Origin: Sporolituus thermophilus DSM 23256
Lineage (GTDB): Bacteria > Bacillota > Negativicutes > Sporomusales > Thermosinaceae
Length of the DNA: 64,000 nt
NCBI RefSeq assembly: GCF_900102435.1
Contig: NZ_FNBU01000012.1
Coordinates: 23,630 to 87,629, forward strand
Direction of reading: 5' to 3'
The translations under genes were made by a program, and so were the position numbers. Below, in pieces: positions 33,813 to 42,109 of this stretch. Within the stretch, counting starts at the first letter, position 1. Each line of letters opens with the position of its first letter. Under the pieces are notes generated by a model. It ran no database searches. It was not told where the DNA came from and saw only the letters and a list, made by a program, of their open reading frames with translations.

Positions 33813-35048
33813 TCATCCGCAGCAGGGTTTGGGCGTTTTCTTGCAATATACCCATTTGTCTATATACCCCCCTGTTACCAGATAAAGCAGACCGGTAGCA
33901 AACATTACGGGGATGGTCGCCCCAAATACCAGGTCAAGTTTAAGGAACCAATAGTATAATGCGACGCCTATAGCCCAAACGGCCAGCGCTCCCCAGTTGG
34001 CCAGCAATTGGGGGTTAATACTCCGCTTTTTGCGAATGAAATAGTCAGTGAGCAGAATGGCATAGAGCGGGGCGAAAACCGAACCGATGGCCAGTAAGAA
34101 GACTTCGTATTGTTCCATATCGGCTACCAGCGCCAGCAGAGTGCCGACTACCGTTATTACAAGCGCCACGAGTTTTTCGTTAAGACCGGGCCGGAGGTTG
34201 GTAAAACTGACCCCGGCCGAATAAGCGTCCATAAAAGTAGTGGTAACGGTCGAGAGGACAATAATTCCCAGAGCCGCAAACCCCAGGTTGGCGGCCAGCA
34301 TTATGTCGGTCGGATCGGCTTTACCGGTACTGATGGCGGCGGCAAGGCCGATAGTATACATCCAGCAGCTTCCCAGGAAATACCCCAGCCAGCTTCCCCA
34401 TGCGGCGTTTTTTGCCTGCTGGGCAAAGCGAGTATAGTCGGCAATGAGGGGCAACCAGGACAGCGGCATGACAACACTCAGTTCCACCGCTTCACTAAAC
34501 GGCATTCCGCCTGCCGGGACCTTTGTTAAAATGCTTATATCTTTGAATACCATGGCGCTTAGCATAATCGTCAGGCCAAACAGCAGCAATACCGCAGCCA
34601 TGTTGACCTTTTTCCAGCCGCCCTCCCTACCAAGGGCAATCCACAGAAAAATAAGACCGCCTATGATTATGCACCATAGCGCGAAATAATCAAACTGCCA
34701 GAGCATTTTCGTAATTTCGTTGGCCGATTTGGCAGCGGAAATGATCATAATGGCTGTCCAACCTATCAGTTGTAGAACGTTCAATACGGAAAAGAGAGTT
34801 GTTCCGTACGCTCCGAAGGAAATGCGGGTCGACTCGATAGCAGGGATGCGTTCCCGTGTGCCGATGATACCTCCCATCACTAGCAACGTGGTACCGATAA
34901 AATGCCCCAGTATGATGGCTGCAATCCCGGCAGTGAAGCCCAGCGGAACGAGAAGACCGCCGGCAAGAATCTCGGCCACCGAAACGGCGGCGCCAAACCA
35001 TAGAAACAGGAAATGCTTGAACTGCAATGTATTATTGTCGTTCATCAT
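33813..35048 (-). CDS. cytX: Hydroxymethylpyrimidine/cytosine-type permease (NCS1 family)
   Basis: An inner-membrane permease of 411 residues with about twelve membrane segments. It has the NCS1 start FKHFLFLWFGAAVSVAEILAGG and PLSWLPLIADYTRFAQ. Relatives placed behind TPP riboswitches import the thiamine precursor HMP, and this gene has a clear TPP riboswitch 160 bases upstream, so thiamine-precursor uptake is well supported. ATG at 35048 (or 35045) follows AGGTG. No thi genes lie beside it. Confidence 0.9.
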   Translation of the reverse strand: MMNDNNTLQFKHFLFLWFGAAVSVAEILAGGLLVPLGFTAGIAAIILGHFIGTTLLVMGGIIGTRERIPAIESTRISFGAYGTTLFSVLNVLQLIGWTAIMIISAAKSANEITKMLWQFDYFALWCIIIGGLIFLWIALGREGGWKKVNMAAVLLLFGLTIMLSAMVFKDISILTKVPAGGMPFSEAVELSVVMPLSWLPLIADYTRFAQQAKNAAWGSWLGYFLGSCWMYTIGLAAAISTGKADPTDIMLAANLGFAALGIIVLSTVTTTFMDAYSAGVSFTNLRPGLNEKLVALVITVVGTLLALVADMEQYEVFLLAIGSVFAPLYAILLTDYFIRKKRSINPQLLANWGALAVWAIGVALYYWFLKLDLVFGATIPVMFATGLLYLVTGGYIDKWVYCKKTPKPCCG

Positions 35049-35163
35049 AATTACACCTACTTTCCCTCTTCTTTATCTTGTCGTAACAACAATATAACGG
35101 GGGCTATTACTCCTCCTGTTCGGAAGAGACTTGAGCAAAATGAGCATGTAGCAACAACCAAAA

Positions 35164-35185
35164 AAGCGCCCCCGTAAGGATGCGC
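35164..35185 (-). terminator. Riboswitch expression-platform terminator of cytX
   Basis: AGCGC-A-TCC and GGG-G-GCGCT pair on the minus strand, followed by six T. It lies just after the TPP aptamer, so TPP binding should cause premature termination. Confidence 0.85.
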
Positions 35186-35207
35186 TGCAAGAAAAACGTA
35201 AATCCTG

Positions 35208-35299
<92 letters not shown>

Positions 35300-35366
35300 C
35301 ACAACATATATTTTTCTCTTGTCTTTAATCGCCCATACCCAATCCGCTGGCTGGCCGTCACCCCAT

Positions 35367-35918
35367 TTATCGCGCGATTTTTTTAGGGGGGAATATTGCC
35401 GCCATTATTCCCGACATCAGACGGTTCAAAACCTTCCCCGCAAGCACTAGGATGGTCGACCCCAGCGCTACCGGATACAGCGGGTAGAAAATGCTTTGAC
35501 CGGTCACCACCGCGATGAGAGCGGTAGCCGCCGCCGGCGGATGCAGGGTCCTGCTATAAAGCATGGCGACAATGGCCCCGCTCACGCTAAAAGCTGCCGC
35601 ATACCAGGTCGAGCCAAATATAATGTGCATGATAACCCCAACCACAGCCGCAATGATGTGACCGGCAATTACGCTGCGGGGTTGGGCGAACGGTGCTGCA
35701 GGCACGCAGAATATCAGACACGCTGAGGCGCCAAAAGATGCCACCAGAACCGGCGCGTTACATTCCATGGCTAGATAAGTGACTACGCCCATGCCTAGAC
35801 TGGCACCAAAAAATATGACCAGTCCTTCGGCGGGCGCCGGCAACGGTGCACTGCTCTTACCTAGCCATTTATTTTTTATATAGCGGCAGCAATAATCTAA
35901 ACCAGCCCCAATGTCCAC
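35367..35918 (-). CDS. HPP family integral membrane protein
   Basis: A 183-residue protein with four to five membrane segments and the diagnostic LHPPAAATALIAV motif (about residues 123-135). Members lie in inner membranes; some are linked to nitrite uptake, but function here is unknown. GTG at 35918 follows AAGGGGTAGGAA. It starts 22 bases after the epimerase and ends the string of minus-strand genes. Confidence 0.85.
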   Translation of the reverse strand: MDIGAGLDYCCRYIKNKWLGKSSAPLPAPAEGLVIFFGASLGMGVVTYLAMECNAPVLVASFGASACLIFCVPAAPFAQPRSVIAGHIIAAVVGVIMHIIFGSTWYAAAFSVSGAIVAMLYSRTLHPPAAATALIAVVTGQSIFYPLYPVALGSTILVLAGKVLNRLMSGIMAAIFPPKKIAR

Positions 35919-35940
35919 TTCCTACCCCTTTCCCCGCTCA

Positions 35941-36879
35941 TCACGGTTTAATCGCATCTTTTACTTCCTGGCAACACCTAATAAGTGCCTGACGGAACGC
36001 GTCCCGCATGGCATCACCGTCGCGCCGGGGCTGAAAAGCGATCTCCCGACTTGCTTTAGTGCAACTCAACTGCCACCGTTCCCGCAGAAAAGCCGGTCCT
36101 GTCCAGTCATGATCCAATACCTCTACTATCGGCGAACGTGAACCGGTAGCCTCCACCAGCATTGCTACGATCTCTGACCATGTAAGAAACAGGCTGCCGA
36201 TATTATAAACCCCGTCACTGATAGCGGTGTTCTGCCCGGCCAGCAGAATAGCCGCCGCCAAATCTTCCATGGTAACAAAACAGCCGCCGGCCCCTTTCAC
36301 AATCTGAATCATGTCATTATTTACCGCAGCGCGTACCATGTTACGCAGATGCTTACCACCGATAGTCTCGCCGAAAGCCCACCAAAAACGCAGGATGGTA
36401 ATTGGCAGCCCTCTTTCGGTGTTATATACATGACAAAGTTGCTCGGCAGCATATTTGGCAAGGGCATATAAGGGGTTGCGTGCCTGTTGCACCAGGCACG
36501 GGTGTTCCTCCGTTACCGGTTCCGTCCGGGGACTGCCGTACACCGCCGCCGTACTGGCATAAACGAAGCGTTGAATCCGAGCGGAAGCGGCCACTTCTAA
36601 GAGGTTGATGTGTCCGCCGAGATCGCTGCGGAAAAGCGCAGCCGCATTGTCAGCAAAGCTCCAGGCCAGATTCACCACGAAATCGCTGCCGGGTACGACG
36701 CTCCGCAAAAGCTCTATATCTTCCAAGTCGCCCTTAATAATAGTAAGCCCTGCCCGTCCCGCCGCCATTTGGGGATTGGCCGAACGGTCATAAACCAGCA
36801 CTTCGTGTCCTGACCGCAGATAATATTCGGTCAGATGTCGCCCGATTTCACCTGCGCCACCAACCAACAAAAGCCGCAT
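35941..36879 (-). CDS. NAD-dependent epimerase/dehydratase (extended SDR)
   Basis: A 312-residue Rossmann-fold enzyme with nucleotide-binding GGAGEIGRHL near the start, the GDLED acidic strand and the catalytic Ser and Tyr-x-x-x-Lys in STAAVYG and YALAKYAAE. Such enzymes convert nucleotide sugars, or act as reductases. ATG at 36879 follows GGAGGGG. It lies 70 bases after the small membrane protein of the permease operon, with a hairpin between, so its cotranscription is uncertain. Confidence 0.88.
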   Translation of the reverse strand: MRLLLVGGAGEIGRHLTEYYLRSGHEVLVYDRSANPQMAAGRAGLTIIKGDLEDIELLRSVVPGSDFVVNLAWSFADNAAALFRSDLGGHINLLEVAASARIQRFVYASTAAVYGSPRTEPVTEEHPCLVQQARNPLYALAKYAAEQLCHVYNTERGLPITILRFWWAFGETIGGKHLRNMVRAAVNNDMIQIVKGAGGCFVTMEDLAAAILLAGQNTAISDGVYNIGSLFLTWSEIVAMLVEATGSRSPIVEVLDHDWTGPAFLRERWQLSCTKASREIAFQPRRDGDAMRDAFRQALIRCCQEVKDAIKP

Positions 36880-36909
36880 ATTGCCCCTCCTGCCAAAACT
36901 GTAAATTCA

Positions 36910-36944
36910 GGGGATCCGTATGCGAGTAGGCAATACGGATCCCC
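36910..36944 (-). repeat. Intercistronic hairpin without T tract
   Basis: GGGGATCCGTAT and ATACGGATCCCC form a 12-bp perfect stem. No T run follows on the minus strand, so it may stabilise or process the transcript instead of ending it. Confidence 0.6.
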
Positions 36945-36950
36945 ATTGCT

Positions 36951-37163
36951 TTATTTCTTGGTAACTAACGGTATCACACAGGCAATACAAAATAGGACTA
37001 GCGACAAGGTAATGAAGAAACCATTTTTTTGCACACCGCCGAAGTATGCGAACGGAAAAGCCAGCCAGAACAACCAAAAAGCGGTGTTCATCAGCGGCGT
37101 ACGGTATTTTTTACCCCAAGGCACAGGCTTAGAGCCACTGCCAGATGTCGGATTTGCTGTCAT
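36951..37163 (-). CDS. Small membrane protein linked to the permease
   Basis: A 70-residue protein with a polar N-terminus and two membrane segments (about 27-45 and 50-66), ending VTKK. No family recognised. ATG at 37163 follows GGAGGAAAGGGG. It starts 20 bases after the lactate-permease-type gene, which suggests an accessory role for that carrier (inference). Confidence 0.7.
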   Translation of the reverse strand: MTANPTSGSGSKPVPWGKKYRTPLMNTAFWLFWLAFPFAYFGGVQKNGFFITLSLVLFCIACVIPLVTKK

Positions 37164-37183
37164 ACCCCTTTCCTCCTTTCAGC

Positions 37184-38773
37184 CTATGGCAGGTTCCTGA
37201 AGAACACGTAAGCAAACAGCCAGGCGTTGATACCAACAAGCAGCGCTACCAGCGCACAGTATGGGATGGTCCGGTACATAACCTCGTTCTCCCGTCCGTC
37301 GAGCCCTACCGTAGCGGTACCGATAAGCACTTTCGACGGGGCAATGGAACAGCCCACCGATCCCCCCACCGACTGGACGGCGGCCATAATCACCGTACTG
37401 ATGCCCAGCACTTTGGCAGTCTCTACCTGCAAAGCACCGAACATTACGTTAGAGTTGGTATTGCTGCCTGTCAAAAAAGCCCCCAGGACACCAATAAAAG
37501 GCGAAAAGATGGGGAACAATACGCCGGTAGCCTTGGCCATACCTTGCGCCAGCAAGTTGGTCATGCCGGTGTCGTTCATGATCAGCGCCATCATGACCAT
37601 GGTAATAATGCCGATACTGGTCGGCACGCACTGGGAAAAGGTGCTTTTCAGCGCGTCAATGGCCGCGCCCGGTTTCCATTTTCCCGCAGACCGAAACACC
37701 AAGTAGCCGATGATGGCAGCCGCTATCAGCAAGGGTGCCGGATGCGTCAATATATTGATCCGCGAATACATTTTTTCCGCTTTTACCGCGAAGCCGAACG
37801 CCGTCTGGACAGCCGGATAGTCTAACCCCCAAGTATATGGCGCAAATACCTTGGCGATGTCCTTAATCTGCGACAGGATGGACAGCAGAATAAGGATATA
37901 ATATGGCGAAAAGGCAAGATGAAAACCCATCGTCCGTGGTACGTTCTGCCGAGCCAGTTCCTCTGTCGTTAAGTCGCTACGGTAAAAACCGGTCCGGGCC
38001 ATAGCGGCAATCGTACCGCAACCGAACAAGGCCGGTATCAGCGTGGCCAGCTGCGCCGCGCCGATGGCGTTCATCAGCCAACACATAAAAGACATAACCG
38101 CGCTGGTAACGATTATGGCCGGCGCGCCGCGTTTTACCGCGGGTAAGCCGCCGTAGATATGAGCCACTGCAAAACCCGTGGCGATAATTGGTACAATAAA
38201 CAGCACGGCCATCCAAGGGCCGATGATTTCGCCCGGAATCTTAGTAACCAGTTGAATCGTATAATAGGACGACCCCATCGAGCCAAACGAAATTGACCAA
38301 GAGTGGCCTACCAGGCAGGCTGCCGCCGCGACCGCCGGCGGGAAGCCCATGACCACCATGATGGGGGCGACCACCGCCACCGGTACGCCGAAGCCGGCGA
38401 TGCCCTGCATGAAGGATGAGAAACACCAAGCCATAAGCAGGCACTGCAGCAGCCTGTCTTCAGTGACCTTGGTCATGGTATCCCCGATTACCTTCACCGC
38501 ACCGATCTTTTCCACCATGTTATAGAGGAAAACGGCGCCCCAGATGATTAACAACACATAAAGTGATAAACTTAAACCTTTGCTATTAGCAAGCGCGAGT
38601 AACCGAGCATCTGCTCCGAAAGCAAAGATACCGATAACAACCGCTACGAACCAGGATATCGCCCCTGATTTGGGCGCACCCCATTTGAAAAGCAATATTG
38701 TCGATAACAGCACAAAGATGGGCAGGAAAGCTAGCAGCCAATTGGCAAAGGTTAAAACTACACCTTTATCCAT
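37184..38773 (-). CDS. L-lactate permease family (LctP/LldP) carrier
   Basis: An inner-membrane carrier of 529 residues with about thirteen membrane segments. Family stretches include QGIAGFGVPVAVVAPIMVVMGF, GHSWSISFGSMGSSYY, FLTGSNTNSNVMFG and GSVGCSIAPSKVLIGTATVG. Known members move lactate or glycolate. Here it follows an oxalate-oxidoreductase-like enzyme by 108 bases, so its substrate may be that enzyme's 2-oxoacid. ATG at 38773 has GGAGGAG upstream and is preferred over 38791. Confidence 0.9.
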   Translation of the reverse strand: MDKGVVLTFANWLLAFLPIFVLLSTILLFKWGAPKSGAISWFVAVVIGIFAFGADARLLALANSKGLSLSLYVLLIIWGAVFLYNMVEKIGAVKVIGDTMTKVTEDRLLQCLLMAWCFSSFMQGIAGFGVPVAVVAPIMVVMGFPPAVAAAACLVGHSWSISFGSMGSSYYTIQLVTKIPGEIIGPWMAVLFIVPIIATGFAVAHIYGGLPAVKRGAPAIIVTSAVMSFMCWLMNAIGAAQLATLIPALFGCGTIAAMARTGFYRSDLTTEELARQNVPRTMGFHLAFSPYYILILLSILSQIKDIAKVFAPYTWGLDYPAVQTAFGFAVKAEKMYSRINILTHPAPLLIAAAIIGYLVFRSAGKWKPGAAIDALKSTFSQCVPTSIGIITMVMMALIMNDTGMTNLLAQGMAKATGVLFPIFSPFIGVLGAFLTGSNTNSNVMFGALQVETAKVLGISTVIMAAVQSVGGSVGCSIAPSKVLIGTATVGLDGRENEVMYRTIPYCALVALLVGINAWLFAYVFFRNLP

Positions 38774-38830
38774 AAATTGGTCTCCTCCCATACAGCTTGC
38801 TTATTGTAACCGCTTAAACATGAGGAAGCC

Positions 38831-38865
38831 CCTGGTTCCTTTTGTTCACGCTTCAAGGAACCAGG
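38831..38865 (-). repeat. Intercistronic hairpin between oxidoreductase and permease genes
   Basis: CCTGGTTCCTT and AAGGAACCAGG form an 11-bp perfect stem; no T run follows on the minus strand. It may act as a processing or stability element that sets unequal expression of the two sides. Confidence 0.6.
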
Positions 38866-38881
38866 AGCTATCAGGCTGTTA

Positions 38882-39847
<966 letters not shown>

Positions 39848-39850
39848 TTA

Positions 39851-41107
39851 TTACTTTTTGGACGGAGCCACTTCTTTTTTAGCGGCATTGATTTCGGCTG
39901 AACCTTGGTTATAATCGTTAAAGTTGACCCAAGTCGAATCTTGGATAATCTCCCCGGCTTCGAGAGTCATCTTCATCATTTCTGCCATTTTGAAGAATTC
40001 CTCGTGGGTAATGGTTTCGCCGCCCAGACCGGAAGTAAAACCTTGAATTAGAGGTTTATTCTTAAGTTCGGATACGGATGCTCTGGTTTCTACGAGCAGA
40101 ACGCCGCCGCCGCCAGCTGCTCCATACGAAGTATTGGTATCAATAACACCAACCACTTTGAACTTAGGCAGAATTTGCTTCAGGGCATCATCCGGGAAGG
40201 GGCGGAACCAACGCAGACGGCACATGCCGATTTTATAACCGGCTTTACGAAGATACTTGATGGCGCTGCGACAGGTTACCGCATGAGCACCCTGGAGGAG
40301 GAACACCATGTCAGCATCTTCAGTCATGTATTCTTCCACAAACGGAGCATATTTACGGCCGAAAATTTTGGCGAATTCTTCGGTAACTTCAACGATTTTC
40401 TGCTTAACTCGCTGCATAACAACAGCGCGGTCCCACTCAAGCGGCGGTCCCATTTCCGGCTCAATCTGCGGACCCATGATAACCGGATTGTTTACATCAA
40501 GACGAAACTGGGGCTTAAATGGCGGCAAAAATTTGTCAACTTGCTCTTGATCAGGCATTTCATACTCTTGCGTGATATGAGTGACAAAGTAACCGTCCAT
40601 CGCAACAATCTGCGGGAGCATGATCTCCGGATCTTCACCGATACGGAAATACATAAGGCTGTTGTCTAAAGCCTCTTGAGCGTCTTGTGCCCAACCATAA
40701 ATCCACCCGTTATCCCGAAGGGTTAAGCAGTCGGTATGCTCAGAACCGAAGTCGCCGGGAGGATCAAGGGTACGGTCCGCAATAAGAGCCTGAATTGGAC
40801 ATCTTCCGCCAGCGATTGGGGAATATGTTTCGAAAGCATAGGTTACACCGACACCCGAAGAACCGGTGGTAGCACGCGCGCCAGCCATAGATGCGCCATG
40901 AGCTATGCTGAACTGAGCATGTTCGCCTTCGCCGTGAACCATTTCGCACTTCATCTGACCGTTGGCGATACGTTTTGCTACTTCGGCCATAACTGCCGTA
41001 TAAGGTCTAATCGGATAAGACGCAGTAACATCAATATCGGCGAGTTGCCAAGCATCAGCAACTGCGGTCAAACCTGTACCTCTTTTCTTGATCGGCATCT
41101 TCTTCAC
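39851..41107 (-). CDS. 2-Oxoacid:ferredoxin oxidoreductase, alpha subunit (oxalate oxidoreductase-like)
   Basis: A 418-residue catalytic subunit. Where pyruvate enzymes have YPITP, this one has SYPIRPYT (residues ~30-37), followed by HGEGEHAQFSI, TGSSGVGVTYAFE and ADRTLDPPGDFGSEHTD. From memory, this Arg and the Asp-rich loop are features of Moorella oxalate oxidoreductase, which oxidises oxalate to two CO2 with ferredoxin. I therefore favour oxalate, with glyoxylate or another small oxoacid possible. It lies four bases after the delta subunit and 18 before beta. Confidence 0.85.
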   Translation of the reverse strand: MKKMPIKKRGTGLTAVADAWQLADIDVTASYPIRPYTAVMAEVAKRIANGQMKCEMVHGEGEHAQFSIAHGASMAGARATTGSSGVGVTYAFETYSPIAGGRCPIQALIADRTLDPPGDFGSEHTDCLTLRDNGWIYGWAQDAQEALDNSLMYFRIGEDPEIMLPQIVAMDGYFVTHITQEYEMPDQEQVDKFLPPFKPQFRLDVNNPVIMGPQIEPEMGPPLEWDRAVVMQRVKQKIVEVTEEFAKIFGRKYAPFVEEYMTEDADMVFLLQGAHAVTCRSAIKYLRKAGYKIGMCRLRWFRPFPDDALKQILPKFKVVGVIDTNTSYGAAGGGGVLLVETRASVSELKNKPLIQGFTSGLGGETITHEEFFKMAEMMKMTLEAGEIIQDSTWVNFNDYNQGSAEINAAKKEVAPSKK

Positions 41108-41110
41108 TCC

Positions 41111-41401
41111 TTACTCATCAAAATCCAGTTCCGGCACTCTACTGATTGCCCCGACAGGGCAAACATTGCTGCATATACCGCAGCCTTTACAATACTTCAG
41201 GTTAAAACTAATACCCTCATCAGCACTATAATTAACGCAAGCATCCGGACAGAATATCCAGCAAGTTTTACATTCCGTGCATAAACCCTTATCCAGTACA
41301 GGGCGGAGGAACCGCCAGTTTCCGGTTACCATACTTTCATTTTCTGTTTTCGGGGAAGGTACTATAGCCGCGAACGGCACTTGCTTGTAAACCTTGGACA
41401 T
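41111..41401 (-). CDS. 2-Oxoacid:ferredoxin oxidoreductase, delta (2x[4Fe-4S]) subunit
   Basis: A 96-residue ferredoxin-like subunit with two cluster motifs, CTECKTCWIFCPDAC and CKGCGICSNVCPVGA. It passes electrons from TPP-bound substrate to external ferredoxin. The N-terminal ~35 residues are the usual subunit docking extension. It lies between gamma and alpha genes. Confidence 0.93.
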   Translation of the reverse strand: MSKVYKQVPFAAIVPSPKTENESMVTGNWRFLRPVLDKGLCTECKTCWIFCPDACVNYSADEGISFNLKYCKGCGICSNVCPVGAISRVPELDFDE

Positions 41402-41449
41402 ATTTGCACCTCCTTAGAATATCTGCTAAACCGAGACGGAGCCTAACTT

Positions 41450-42085
41450 CTAAAGATTATAAATTTTTACGCTTTCATAACCTTTCTTCACTGCTTCTTT
41501 GTTCTCTGCAACTGCTACTAAGGACTCCAGGCTGACACAGCCGGTGGCTTTCGCTACTGCGCCCGCAATAGCCGCACCTACGCCAGCGCCGATTTTGGTG
41601 TCATCGCCCGAACCTTCGGTACCGTCAAAAGTCAACGTAACGCCGGCGCCTAAAGCGTTCGCATCAATACAAGCAACGGCCTTCACGTTCTTGAGGTTTT
41701 CTTTCGGTGCTATCCACTTAACCAGTGATTTGGGATCCCGCGCAGTATTAATAACTACAATACAACCGGGTTTCGCGCCTTTCAAAATAGCGTTGCCCTT
41801 AACCAAGGTTTCCTCTGCGAGAACCACAATGTCCGGACGATAATTCTCATACTCATAGAAAGTTTCAATAGGTTCCGGGCTTAACCGGGCGTAGCTCTTC
41901 ACCGGAACATTGATACGGTCAGGAAGGTCGACATAGTTGTCAAAAGATTGAACATATTTACCTTCCAGTTTTCCGGCTTTGGCAAGCAAGGTCACGGTAT
42001 CACGGGCCTCTTTAGCGAGAGTGACACCCCTGGTCCAAACAGTGACTTCCAGCATATTGGGGTCAATAGCAACTGCCAGTGTCAT
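41450..42085 (-). CDS. 2-Oxoacid:ferredoxin oxidoreductase, gamma subunit
   Basis: A 211-residue subunit of the POR gamma type (TVWTRGVTLAKEARDTVTLL and GAGVTLTFDGTEGSGDDTKIGAGVGAAIAGAVAKATG). It packs against alpha and is structurally required. In Moorella-type oxalate oxidoreductase gamma and delta are fused, whereas here they are separate genes. ATG at 42085 follows AGGAGG and starts 24 bases after the AAA+ ATPase gene. Confidence 0.88.
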   Translation of the reverse strand: MTLAVAIDPNMLEVTVWTRGVTLAKEARDTVTLLAKAGKLEGKYVQSFDNYVDLPDRINVPVKSYARLSPEPIETFYEYENYRPDIVVLAEETLVKGNAILKGAKPGCIVVINTARDPKSLVKWIAPKENLKNVKAVACIDANALGAGVTLTFDGTEGSGDDTKIGAGVGAAIAGAVAKATGCVSLESLVAVAENKEAVKKGYESVKIYNL

Positions 42086-42109
42086 TTTTTCTCCTCCTTT
42101 TTCTTTACT

